From CALEUX01 sp037439945 (GTDB lineage: Bacteria; Bacteroidota; Bacteroidia; Bacteroidales; Marinilabiliaceae), in contig JBBIVA010000106.1 in the NCBI GenBank assembly GCA_037439945.1, forward strand, positions 1 through 14,123: a stretch of DNA of 14,123 nt, read 5' to 3'. This document shows, one piece after another, positions 1 to 6,978 of this stretch. The first letter of the stretch is position 1. Each line of letters begins with the position of its first letter. A program made the translations under genes and the position numbers. The notes under the pieces are model-generated. The model saw only the letters and a program-made list of their open reading frames with translations. It made no database searches and was not told where the DNA came from.

Positions 1-8
1 CCGGATAA

Positions 9-458
9 TATCCAACTCCTTTTTTATTCAAATTTTTATTTTGGACGGATGTGAAGTTATATCATAGTAATACCAGAAGTATGGCCAGATTTGGGCTGTT
101 GGCCCTTAACAAAGGAAAATGGAAAAATGAACAAATTATAAACGAAGCTTTTTTTACTGAAAGTATAAGTACTTCCCAAACTATTAATCCGGCATACGGA
201 TATTTATGGTGGCTAAATGGTAAAAGTAGTTATATGGTACCGGGTGGTCAAACCGTTTACCAGGGATTGTTGGTTCCGAATGCTCCTGTTGATATGTATG
301 CAGCAATGGGGGCAGAAGATCAGCGTATTTATGTTATTCCAACCAGAAATATTGTGATTATAAGAATGGGAGAGGCGTCAGATCCCGGAAATCCTTCTTT
401 TGCTCTTTCCGGATTTGACAATGAGCTTTGGCAAAAAATTAATCCTGTAATAAATTAA
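9..458 (+). pseudogene. 3' part of a beta-lactamase-family serine hydrolase, probably a gene remnant
   Basis: Only the last third of a class C beta-lactamase-like (Pfam Beta-lactamase) hydrolase is present. The tail shows the family's signatures: SMARFGLLALNKGKW near the start, then YGYLWWLNGK and a SYMVPGG turn (the region of the third active-site motif), then a hydrophobic end strand IVIIRMG. Relatives are usually about 380-420 residues, with a catalytic SxxK and YxN upstream. Neither is in the window, because the reading frame meets a TAA at 6-8. The first possible start is a GTG at 51, which would give 135 residues without a nucleophile. Residues before about codon 51 do not look like family sequence, and there are T-rich homopolymers at 19-25 and 32-43. 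A frameshift, a truncation or an assembly error are all possible. If the upstream DNA joins by a frameshift, the gene may be intact in the organism. The family assignment is firm; the pseudogene status is inferred. Confidence 0.6.
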
Positions 459-595
459 TTATGAATGTGCCAGGGCATCAAAACAAATCGGTAAACATTA
501 ACTTAAGTCAGGCACCAATGAACATTGTAAACATGGTTTTTCTTCATTATTTGGGGAGAGGAGACACAGAATAATAACCAAATTAACAACAAATA

Positions 596-653
596 AAACA
601 TCCAACGCACAAACCGGGATAACGAAGTTATGAGAATAGTCCCCGGGATGTTT
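596..653. repeat. stacked three-stem inverted repeat in the intergenic region
   Basis: Three perfect stems abut each other. Stem 1 pairs 596-602 (aaacatc) with 647-653. Stem 2 pairs 614-618 (ccggg) with 642-646. Stem 3 pairs 619-623 (ataac) with 627-631 around a GAA loop. Stems 1 and 2 are contiguous on the 3' side and stems 2 and 3 on the 5' side, so 17 pairs can stack with an 11-nt bulge on one side and a 10-nt bulge on the other. It ends 34 nt before the epimerase start. There is no T-tract, so it is not an ordinary terminator. It could be a leader RNA structure or a recombination or transposon relic. Confidence 0.65.
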
Positions 654-687
654 AATTAGGCTAATTTATTGAATAAAATATTTAATC

Positions 688-1689
688 ATGAAAGTACTTT
701 TTATAGGGGGAACAGGCAATATAAGCACTGCAGTTAGCCGCCTTTTTGTGCGCAATGGGGTTGAGCTGTTTCATCTTACACGCGGTAATATAAATTCTGT
801 TGATGGTGTAACATCAATAAAAGGAGATATAAAGAATGTTGAAGATACCAGGCATAAGCTCAAAGATCATAAATGGGATGTTGTGGTAAACTGGATTGCC
901 TTTGTACCTGGTGATATTGAAACTGATTTTTCGCTGTTTTATAATTCAACCCGTCAATATATTTTTATTAGTTCTGCATCGGCATACCAAAAGCCTCCCC
1001 AGGCTGGCCCAATTACAGAATCAACACCTTTGCATAATCCTTTTTGGGATTACTCACTAAATAAAATTGCCTGTGAGGGGTTACTAATGAAATTATATCG
1101 TGAAAAAGGTTTTCCGGTAACCATTGTAAGGCCATCATTAACATATGATAAAGTTATTCCGCTACCAATTGCATCATTTAAAGAATACACTACAGTTGAC
1201 CGAATAAAGCGTGGTTTGCCGGTTGTTGTTCCGGGGGACGGAACTTCATTATGGACAATTACACACTCTTCAGATTTTGCTGTGGGGTTTTATGGAATTA
1301 CAGGAGATATGAGAGCAATTGGTGAAGCTTTCCATATCACTTCAGATGAGGCAATGGCATGGAATTATTATTACCTGATGGTGGGCGAGGCCTTGGGCAT
1401 TAAACCTGATTTGGTACATATACCTTCTGACTGGATGGTTCGGTTTTCACAAAAAAATAACGGGCCCGATTTGAAAGGAACACTTTTGGGAGATAAGTCA
1501 TACAGTGCTGTTTTTGATAATTCAAAAATAAAGCGGTTTGTACCCGGTTTTGCTGCCGTAACACCGTTTTCACGCGGAATAACCGAAACTATTAAATGGT
1601 TCGAAGAAGAGCCCTCCAGGCAGATTATTAATCCGGCCAACAATCTTTTTTTGGATAAAATGATAACGACATTCAAAAGCCTGGGGTAA
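688..1689 (+). CDS. NAD-dependent epimerase/dehydratase family (atypical extended SDR) protein
   Basis: This is a cytosolic Rossmann-fold protein of 333 residues, a normal length for extended SDRs. The N-terminal glycine-rich loop GGTGNIS (residues 7-13) follows the first strand MKVLFI. An SSASAY stretch (95-100) supplies the family serine region, and YSLNK (Tyr122, Lys126) is the YxxxK catalytic pair. VTIVRPSLTY (144-153) is the usual substrate-side RPxxxY segment. The sequence resembles sugar-nucleotide epimerases and the CSP41-like atypical SDRs, but the substrate cannot be read from it. The ATG at 688 sits directly before the first beta strand and is the natural start. No convincing TAnnTTTG box was found upstream. 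It stands alone: a broken hydrolase lies before it and a convergent gene fossil begins 11 nt after its stop, so the context gives no pathway. The family is certain; the reaction is unknown. Confidence 0.93.
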   Translation: MKVLFIGGTGNISTAVSRLFVRNGVELFHLTRGNINSVDGVTSIKGDIKNVEDTRHKLKDHKWDVVVNWIAFVPGDIETDFSLFYNSTRQYIFISSASAYQKPPQAGPITESTPLHNPFWDYSLNKIACEGLLMKLYREKGFPVTIVRPSLTYDKVIPLPIASFKEYTTVDRIKRGLPVVVPGDGTSLWTITHSSDFAVGFYGITGDMRAIGEAFHITSDEAMAWNYYYLMVGEALGIKPDLVHIPSDWMVRFSQKNNGPDLKGTLLGDKSYSAVFDNSKIKRFVPGFAAVTPFSRGITETIKWFEEEPSRQIINPANNLFLDKMITTFKSLG

Positions 1690-1699
1690 TTTTTTTAAT

Positions 1700-1894
1700 T
1701 TAATGAATATCCTGATTGTGTTTAATGGGTTCAATATTAATAAAGTGACACTTGTTGCAAAATTTGGGAGGTGTATTTTTAAACCAGCTTTGCCTGAAAT
1801 TCTTATAACCGGTTGAATTTAATGTGTTAATAACATCAGAATTATAAACATTACCAAAGTTTATTTCTTTAGTAAAGGGTTTTGCACAACAGGT
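1700..1894 (-). pseudogene. C-terminal remnant of a radical SAM/SPASM-domain protein
   Basis: On the minus strand a 64-codon open stretch runs from just after a TAA (1895-1897) to a TAA at 1700-1702. It has no ATG, GTG or TTG codon. Its translation has the layout of a SPASM-domain end: a Cys-Cys-Ala-Lys-Pro-Phe start, then NFGNVYNSDV, then LNSTGYKNFRQSWF, then TPPKFCNKCHF with a CxxC. In SPASM proteins these cysteines hold auxiliary iron-sulfur clusters, and the NxxxFRxxW-type spacing before the last CxxC is typical. The radical SAM core (CxxxCxxC) is missing. Upstream in the same frame there are further stops, and then guaB ends at 1975. I read it as a fossil left by deletion of the gene's 5' part. 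The similarity is judged by eye from family knowledge. Confidence 0.65.
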
Positions 1895-1974
1895 TTAATA
1901 AAACCAATTCAGCAAAAGTAAAAAAATGTTAACGGTATGGGAAATTTCTTAAAACTTATATTCAATATATTTTT

Positions 1975-3444
1975 CTACCTTGAATAGTTTGGAGCTTCAC
2001 TTGTTATGGTAACATCGTGCGGATGTGATTCTTCAACCCCGGCATTAGTGATCCTGGTGAATTTTGCCTGGTGTAATTCTGCAATATTACGGGCACCACA
2101 ATATCCCATACCGGCTCTTAATCCACCTGTAAGTTGGTAAATTACTTCATACAAGGTTCCTTTGTAGGGTACACGCGCTGAAATTCCTTCCGGAACAAGT
2201 TTTTTAATATCATCTTCAACATCCTGAAAATATCTGTCCTTTGAGCCTTTTTGCATAGCTTCAAGGGAACCCATTCCACGATATGTTTTAAATTTACGGC
2301 CGTTAAATATTATTGTTTCCCCGGGCGATTCTTCAACCCCTGCAAACAGCGAACCTGCCATAACCGAATGTGCCCCGGCTGCAATTGCCTTAACAATATC
2401 GCCGCTATATCTTAATCCGCCATCAGCAATAAGTGGTACTCCTGATTTTTTTAGAGCATTCGCAACTTCGTAAATTGCAGATAATTGTGGTACACCCACA
2501 CCTGCAATAACCCTTGTTGTACAAATTGAGCCGGGACCAATGCCTACTTTAACCGCATCGGCGCCCGCTTTGGCCAAATCGTGCGCAGCCTGTGCCGTGG
2601 CTATATTGCCTACAACAACTTCCAGGTCAGGGTATCTTCTTTTGGCTTCTTTGAGAGTTTCAATTACACCTTTCGAATGTCCGTGGGCAGTATCAATAAC
2701 TATAGCATCAACATTTGCCTTAACAAGAGCATCAATTCTGTCAAAAGTATCAAAAGTGACCCCAACACCAGCGGCCACCCTTAACCTGCCTTTGGTATCT
2801 TTACATGCCAGGGGTTTATCCTTTGCCTTGGTAATATCCTTATATGTTACAAGGCCAATAAGTTTATTATTTTTATCAACAACAGGAAGTTTCTCAATTT
2901 TATGTTGCTGCAAAATTGCCGCAGCGCTTTCCAGATCGGTTGATTGGTTTGTGGTAACAAGGTTTTCTTTGGTCATTACTTCATCAATGAGCCTGCCTAT
3001 ATTAACTTCAAACCTTAAATCACGATTGGTAACAATACCAACTAAGTAGCCATGATGGTCAACAACCGGAATACCTCCTATTTTATATTCACTCATTAAA
3101 TTTAGCGCATCACCAACGGTTTTGCCACCAAGTATCGTAACAGGATTGTATATCATTCCATTTTCAGCCCTTTTTACCACTTCAACATGGCGGGCTTGTT
3201 CTTCAATAGACATGTTTTTGTGTATAACACCTATACCCCCCTCACGGGCAATGGCTATGGCCATTCTCGATTCTGTAACTGTATCCATTGATGCTGATAC
3301 AATAGGGGTGTTAAGCATAATATTCCTTGAAAACTGTGATGTTAAGTTTACATCACGGGGTAAAACATCTGAATATGCCGGTATTAATAAAACATCATCA
3401 AATGTAAGACCGTCTGATATTATTCTATCTTCAATGAATGACAT
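1975..3444 (-). CDS. guaB: inosine-5'-monophosphate dehydrogenase
   Basis: IMPDH oxidises IMP to XMP with NAD+, the committed step of guanine nucleotide synthesis in the cytosol. From the ATG at 3444 the protein is 489 residues, the standard length. The N-terminal barrel part carries GLTFDDVLLIPAYS (12-25). A tandem CBS pair covers roughly 95-210, with IGGIPVVD and IEKLPVVD marking the two copies. The catalytic loop GPGSICTTR places the nucleophile at Cys308. IADGGLRYSGD (339-349) and YRGMGSLEAM (388-397) bind the phosphate, and the flap region is around 418-430. The frame stays open 18 codons upstream to another ATG at 3498, but family proteins begin with MSFI-like residues, and the -7 promoter box lies inside that extension. 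I therefore place the start at 3444. It diverges from recQ across about 200 bp. Identification is certain. Confidence 0.98.
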   Translation of the reverse strand: MSFIEDRIISDGLTFDDVLLIPAYSDVLPRDVNLTSQFSRNIMLNTPIVSASMDTVTESRMAIAIAREGGIGVIHKNMSIEEQARHVEVVKRAENGMIYNPVTILGGKTVGDALNLMSEYKIGGIPVVDHHGYLVGIVTNRDLRFEVNIGRLIDEVMTKENLVTTNQSTDLESAAAILQQHKIEKLPVVDKNNKLIGLVTYKDITKAKDKPLACKDTKGRLRVAAGVGVTFDTFDRIDALVKANVDAIVIDTAHGHSKGVIETLKEAKRRYPDLEVVVGNIATAQAAHDLAKAGADAVKVGIGPGSICTTRVIAGVGVPQLSAIYEVANALKKSGVPLIADGGLRYSGDIVKAIAAGAHSVMAGSLFAGVEESPGETIIFNGRKFKTYRGMGSLEAMQKGSKDRYFQDVEDDIKKLVPEGISARVPYKGTLYEVIYQLTGGLRAGMGYCGARNIAELHQAKFTRITNAGVEESHPHDVTITSEAPNYSR

Positions 3445-3476
3445 GCGAAAAGCTTTTGAAGTTGTATATTTTTGGG

Positions 3477-3484
3477 CAAAGGTA
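3477..3484 (-). promoter_or_regulatory. guaB promoter -7 element (TAnnTTTG)
   Basis: On the minus strand TACCTTTG matches the Bacteroidota -7 consensus TAnnTTTG. It sits 32 nt upstream of the chosen guaB ATG at 3444. No TTG or TTTG lies at the usual 17-23 nt further upstream, and the nearest TTTG is only 11 nt away, so the -33 element is poor or absent. The position supports the shorter guaB start. Confidence 0.5.
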
Positions 3485-3533
3485 AATAAAAAAAACAAAG
3501 TTGGCCTAAGGAATTTAATTATTCACATCATGC

Positions 3534-3563
3534 TTGTTCAAACGGTCTGCTTTTGTAAATTTG
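3534..3563 (+). promoter_or_regulatory. recQ upstream promoter P1 (TTG-N19-TAAATTTG)
   Basis: TTG at 3534-3536, a 19-nt spacer and TAAATTTG at 3556-3563 fit the Bacteroidota TTG-N17-23-TAnnTTTG promoter. It would give a leader of about 75 nt before the recQ start. A second copy of the same octamer follows 35 nt downstream. Confidence 0.5.
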
Positions 3564-3565
3564 AA

Positions 3566-3598
3566 TTGCAGATCCAATAAATAAGCAATTTAAATTTG
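3566..3598 (+). promoter_or_regulatory. recQ proximal promoter P2 (TTG-N22-TAAATTTG)
   Basis: TTG at 3566-3568, a 22-nt spacer and TAAATTTG at 3591-3598 form a second consensus promoter. Transcription would begin about 40 nt before the TTG start of recQ. Its -7 octamer is identical to that of P1, so the two look like tandem promoters serving one gene or gene run. Confidence 0.55.
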
Positions 3599-3645
3599 TT
3601 TTTTGTTCTAAATTATCACATTTAATATTTAAGTATTAATTAAAC

Positions 3646-5565
3646 TTGAAAACCGAAGAGAATTTATTCAGGCAAATTCTGAAGAAGTACTGGGGTTATG
3701 ATAATTTCCGACCGTTACAGGAAGAAATAATCAACTCGGTTTTTAATGGGAATGATACCCTGGGTTTAATGCCAACAGGTGGTGGCAAATCAATAACTTT
3801 TCAGGTTCCGGCTATGGCAAAAAGTGGAATTTGTTTAGTTGTTACCCCCCTTATAGCCCTTATGAAGGACCAGGTTGAGAATCTGCTAAAAAAGGGGATA
3901 AAAGCTCACGCTATTCATTCCGGGTTAAGTTTTAATGAGATACAAACAATATTGGAAAATTGTATTTTTGGAGATTACAAATTCCTTTATTTATCCCCTG
4001 AAAGGCTATCTACAGAATTATTTCTTGTTAAGTTACCCTATCTGAAAATTAATTTATTGGCTATTGATGAGGCCCACTGCATATCACAGTGGGGATATGA
4101 TTTCAGGCCATCTTACCTTAAAATTGCAAAAATCAGGGAACTATTACCCGGAATTCCTGTTTTGGCAATAACAGCAACAGCTACGAACAAAGTGGTTGAT
4201 GATATACAGGAACAGCTTGAATTCAGCAGTAAAAATGTTTTTAAAATGAGTTTTGAGCGTCCCAACCTTGCTTATGTTGTGCGTGCCGCCGAAAATAAGG
4301 AAGGACAATTGCTTAAGATTTTGGAATCAGTAAAAGGATCGGCAGTAGTTTATGTTCGAAACAGAAAAAAAACACGTGAATATGCAGAATTATTATTAAG
4401 AAAAGGAATTTCAGCCGATTTTTTTCATGCCGGCATTACGCAAAAGGCAAAAGATGAACGACAGGCCAAATGGAAAAAAAACATAATTAGGGTAATGGTG
4501 TGTACAAATGCCTTTGGCATGGGCATTGATAAACCTGATGTTAGAATAGTGGTTCATATGGATTCACCTGATTCCTTGGAAGCTTATTTCCAGGAAGCAG
4601 GACGCGCCGGGCGTGATGGCCATAAAGCCTATGCCGTATTAATATGGTCTCCGGCCGATAAGGCCTTGCTGAACAGGAGCGTAACAATTGCTTTTCCTGA
4701 AAAGGATGTTATTAAAAGGATTTATGATGCCATGGGGAATTTTTTCCAGATAGCTGTTGGTGCTGCGAATAACGAAAATTTTGATTTTAATATGGGCCGC
4801 TTTTGTGCTGCATTTGGGTTTAATGCAATAACTGTTTTTAACTCCCTTAAGATTTTGCAAAGGGCAGAATACATTTCTTTTTCAGAGGAATTGGATATCC
4901 CTTCTAAAGTTTTGGTGCTGTATGATAATTTTGAATTGTATAAATTTCAGGTTGCAAATGCAAATCTTGATCCGGTTATAAAAGTATTGTTACGCAGTTA
5001 CACCGGATTATTTACCGAATATGCAACAATTGATGAAGATGTTATAGCACGAAGGCTTAATACTTCGCGCGATGAGGTTTATAATGCTTTAGTAACTCTG
5101 GGTAAGTACAATGTTATACACTATATCCCACAACGAAACACCCCGGTTATTACTTACCTTCAGCCACGTATTGATTCAAAATATTTGGTTTTCAAGCATG
5201 AGATTTATCAAACCCGTAAGGAACAAACAAGAGAGCGGGTTAATGCTGTAATTGATTATGCAACGTCAAATCATATATGCAGAAGTAGTTTATTAATAAA
5301 TTATTTTGGGCAATCAACAAAAAATCACTGCGGACATTGTGATGTTTGCCTGCAAAGAAAAAAAACAGAATTATCGGATGATGAATTTGATAAAATTTCT
5401 GAAATCATTAAAAGTAAGTTAAAAAACGGGCCTTTAAGTGCCGGACAATTAGCATTAACACCCGGGTTTAACACCGATAAAATCTGGAAAGTTATTGATT
5501 GGCTTAAGGATGTTGAAATGATAGTTGAAAATAATGAAGGCTTATTGGAGTGGGTTAAAAACTAA
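3646..5565 (+). CDS. recQ: ATP-dependent DNA helicase RecQ (short form without HRDC)
   Basis: RecQ is a 3'-5' superfamily 2 DNA helicase that acts in recombinational repair and on stalled forks. Helicase motifs run in order: FRPLQEEII (motif 0, 21-29), MPTGGGKS with Walker A Lys48, TPLIALMKDQ (67-76), DEAHCISQWGYDFRP (141-155, including the RecQ aromatic loop), TATAT (176-180), TNAFGMGIDKPDVR (287-300) and QEAGRAGRDG (316-325). The RecQ zinc module follows, with Cys545, Cys562, Cys565 and Cys568, and then a winged-helix RQC region. There is no recognisable HRDC domain. The last 60 or so residues look like a small extra winged helix, as in the shorter RecQ paralogues of Bacteroidota. At 639 residues it is the expected size. 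The start is a TTG: an in-frame TAA lies at 3637-3639 and no ATG occurs before motif I, while the conserved KKYWGYDNFRP begins 13 residues in. Confidence 0.95.
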   Translation: MKTEENLFRQILKKYWGYDNFRPLQEEIINSVFNGNDTLGLMPTGGGKSITFQVPAMAKSGICLVVTPLIALMKDQVENLLKKGIKAHAIHSGLSFNEIQTILENCIFGDYKFLYLSPERLSTELFLVKLPYLKINLLAIDEAHCISQWGYDFRPSYLKIAKIRELLPGIPVLAITATATNKVVDDIQEQLEFSSKNVFKMSFERPNLAYVVRAAENKEGQLLKILESVKGSAVVYVRNRKKTREYAELLLRKGISADFFHAGITQKAKDERQAKWKKNIIRVMVCTNAFGMGIDKPDVRIVVHMDSPDSLEAYFQEAGRAGRDGHKAYAVLIWSPADKALLNRSVTIAFPEKDVIKRIYDAMGNFFQIAVGAANNENFDFNMGRFCAAFGFNAITVFNSLKILQRAEYISFSEELDIPSKVLVLYDNFELYKFQVANANLDPVIKVLLRSYTGLFTEYATIDEDVIARRLNTSRDEVYNALVTLGKYNVIHYIPQRNTPVITYLQPRIDSKYLVFKHEIYQTRKEQTRERVNAVIDYATSNHICRSSLLINYFGQSTKNHCGHCDVCLQRKKTELSDDEFDKISEIIKSKLKNGPLSAGQLALTPGFNTDKIWKVIDWLKDVEMIVENNEGLLEWVKN

Positions 5566-5591
5566 ATCCTGAATTTGCTTATTAAGTAAAA

Positions 5592-5625
5592 TTGGAAGTT
5601 TCCCTTTACTATTTTATTAACTTTG
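5592..5625 (+). promoter_or_regulatory. promoter of the DUF5063-exonuclease-methyltransferase operon
   Basis: TTG at 5592-5594, a 23-nt spacer and TAACTTTG at 5618-5625 match the Bacteroidota consensus, at the upper limit of spacing. The box lies 39 nt before the ATG of the DUF5063 gene, and no comparable box was seen in front of the next two genes. Confidence 0.55.
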
Positions 5626-5664
5626 CAGCTTGTTGAATGAAACCGTTTCAGTTAAACAATTTTC

Positions 5665-6315
5665 ATGGAAAATCAATTTGAACACCTGGTATATTCGCGA
5701 AATGTTATAGAATTAGTTACTGTAGGACGTGAATTTTGCCATTGGGTTGAAAATGTTTCCTGCCAGGAAAGAAATGAGTTTGTAGGAACAGCAATCAAGA
5801 TACTTCCATTGTTGTACCTGAAAGCATCAGTAATTCCCAAATCAGAAATTATATTAAACGATTTTCTTGAAAGTTTTGTGACCGAAAATGATTATGATAA
5901 TATCCGAAATCGGATTATGAATAAAATGGGTAAGTTTGATGAATATCTGGAAGTTTTTACAGCAGATATGCAACGTAGTGAAGTGCCTTTATCATCAACT
6001 GTTTCAGAAAACCTGGCAGATATTTATCAGGATATCCGAAACTTTTTGCTCAATTATCGGACCGGTGTAACAGAGATAATGAATGATGCCCTGGTTGAAT
6101 TAATAAAAGAGTTTGAAACCTATTGGGGACAGAGACTTGTTAATGTACTTAGGGCTTTGCATATGGTATATTACAGTAATGATGAAATTGCTGATGACGA
6201 TGACAATGGGCAGGGCGATGATATTACCGATAATATTAAAACTGATAATTGGATAATTTCACAACGCCAGATGGAGTGGCAAAATGGATTATTCAAAGGA
6301 AAGAAAAAGAATTAG
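5665..6315 (+). CDS. DUF5063 domain-containing protein
   Basis: A 216-residue soluble, mostly helical acidic protein that I place in the DUF5063 family from its N-terminal half (GREFCHWVENV at 21-31, then LPLLYLKAS at 47-55) and its neighbours. It has no signal peptide, membrane segment or recognisable catalytic motif. A strongly acidic patch (172-189, with DDDD and GDD) separates the helical body from a short basic tail ending KGKKKN. The motif RQMEWQNGLF near the C-terminus looks conserved in type. It is followed after 37 nt by a 3'-5' exonuclease and then by an RlmI-like methyltransferase, an order I associate with Bacteroidota genomes. This suggests a role in RNA or DNA metabolism, possibly as a partner protein. 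The biochemical function is unknown. The ATG at 5665 is well placed behind its promoter. Confidence 0.85.
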   Translation: MENQFEHLVYSRNVIELVTVGREFCHWVENVSCQERNEFVGTAIKILPLLYLKASVIPKSEIILNDFLESFVTENDYDNIRNRIMNKMGKFDEYLEVFTADMQRSEVPLSSTVSENLADIYQDIRNFLLNYRTGVTEIMNDALVELIKEFETYWGQRLVNVLRALHMVYYSNDEIADDDDNGQGDDITDNIKTDNWIISQRQMEWQNGLFKGKKKN

Positions 6316-6352
6316 TGGCGGGCAGTTTTGTTGCCTTCAATTTATGTAGTTA

Positions 6353-6973
6353 ATGGATAATAGTTTAAGTAAGGATGAAATAGATAAACTTCCACTTTGC
6401 CAGTTTAGTGGAGTTATTACAGTTGTTGAAGACGAGTTGGAAGTTCCGGGAATTATTGAACAACTTTTAAATGAAAAATTTCTTGGGTTTGATACAGAAA
6501 CCAAACCATCATTCCGGAAAGGGGAAAATAATAAGGTTTCACTGATACAAATCTCTACAACAACCGAGGTTTATTTGTTCAGATTAAACAAGATTGGTTT
6601 TCCACCTGCTTTGTTAAAGCTATTGGAAAGCAAATCAGTTCAAAAAATTGGAGTTGGAATAAGGGATGATATTCGGGGCTTGAATAAATTAGCCCGGATT
6701 AAACCTGGCGGATTTGTTGATTTACAGGATGTGGTAAAATCATTGGAAATAAATGTGTTGAGTTTAAGGGGGCTTGCTGCAATGGTTTTAAACGTTCGGA
6801 TTTCTAAAAGGCAACGATTAAGCAACTGGGAGGCAGACCAACTGACCAATTCCCAAATTGATTATGCAGCTACAGATGCCTGGGCAGCTCTAATGATTTT
6901 TAAGGAACTGGTATATCTTGAGCCCAATATTGAAATTAATAATATTAAGCTTTCTTATTTCACTACCAAATAG
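6353..6973 (+). CDS. 3'-5' exonuclease, RNase D-like DEDDy fold
   Basis: A stand-alone DnaQ-fold exonuclease domain of 206 residues, with nothing attached beyond short ends. Metal-binding residues are visible: FDTET gives Asp47 and Glu49 (Exo I), VGIRDDIRGL gives Asp105/Asp106 (Exo II), and YAATDAW gives Tyr171 and Asp175 (Exo III, the YxxxD form that defines DEDDy enzymes). Family members remove nucleotides from the 3' end of RNA or single-stranded DNA using two metal ions. Unlike true RNase D it lacks HRDC domains, so its substrate could be RNA or DNA. Its stop codon overlaps a possible GTG start of the next gene by one base, indicating translational coupling. It is 37 nt downstream of the DUF5063 gene and probably in the same operon. 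Confidence 0.93.
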   Translation: MDNSLSKDEIDKLPLCQFSGVITVVEDELEVPGIIEQLLNEKFLGFDTETKPSFRKGENNKVSLIQISTTTEVYLFRLNKIGFPPALLKLLESKSVQKIGVGIRDDIRGLNKLARIKPGGFVDLQDVVKSLEINVLSLRGLAAMVLNVRISKRQRLSNWEADQLTNSQIDYAATDAWAALMIFKELVYLEPNIEINNIKLSYFTTK

Positions 6974-6978
6974 TGTTT

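Noticed and set aside
461..574. 37-codon ATG open frame just after the hydrolase stop
   Set aside because: No promoter, no recognisable motif, and a length common by chance in AT-rich DNA.
596..653. Integron attC site or intrinsic terminator
   Set aside because: The right-hand GTTRRRY box is absent and no T-tract follows the stem.
1951..1974. AT-only hairpin followed by TTTT right after the guaB stop, as a terminator
   Set aside because: The stem is all A-T with a three-base loop and would be very weak; not enough to call.
3445..3498. Upstream ATG giving GuaB an 18-residue N-terminal extension
   Set aside because: The promoter -7 box lies inside the extension and GuaB proteins start at the later Met.
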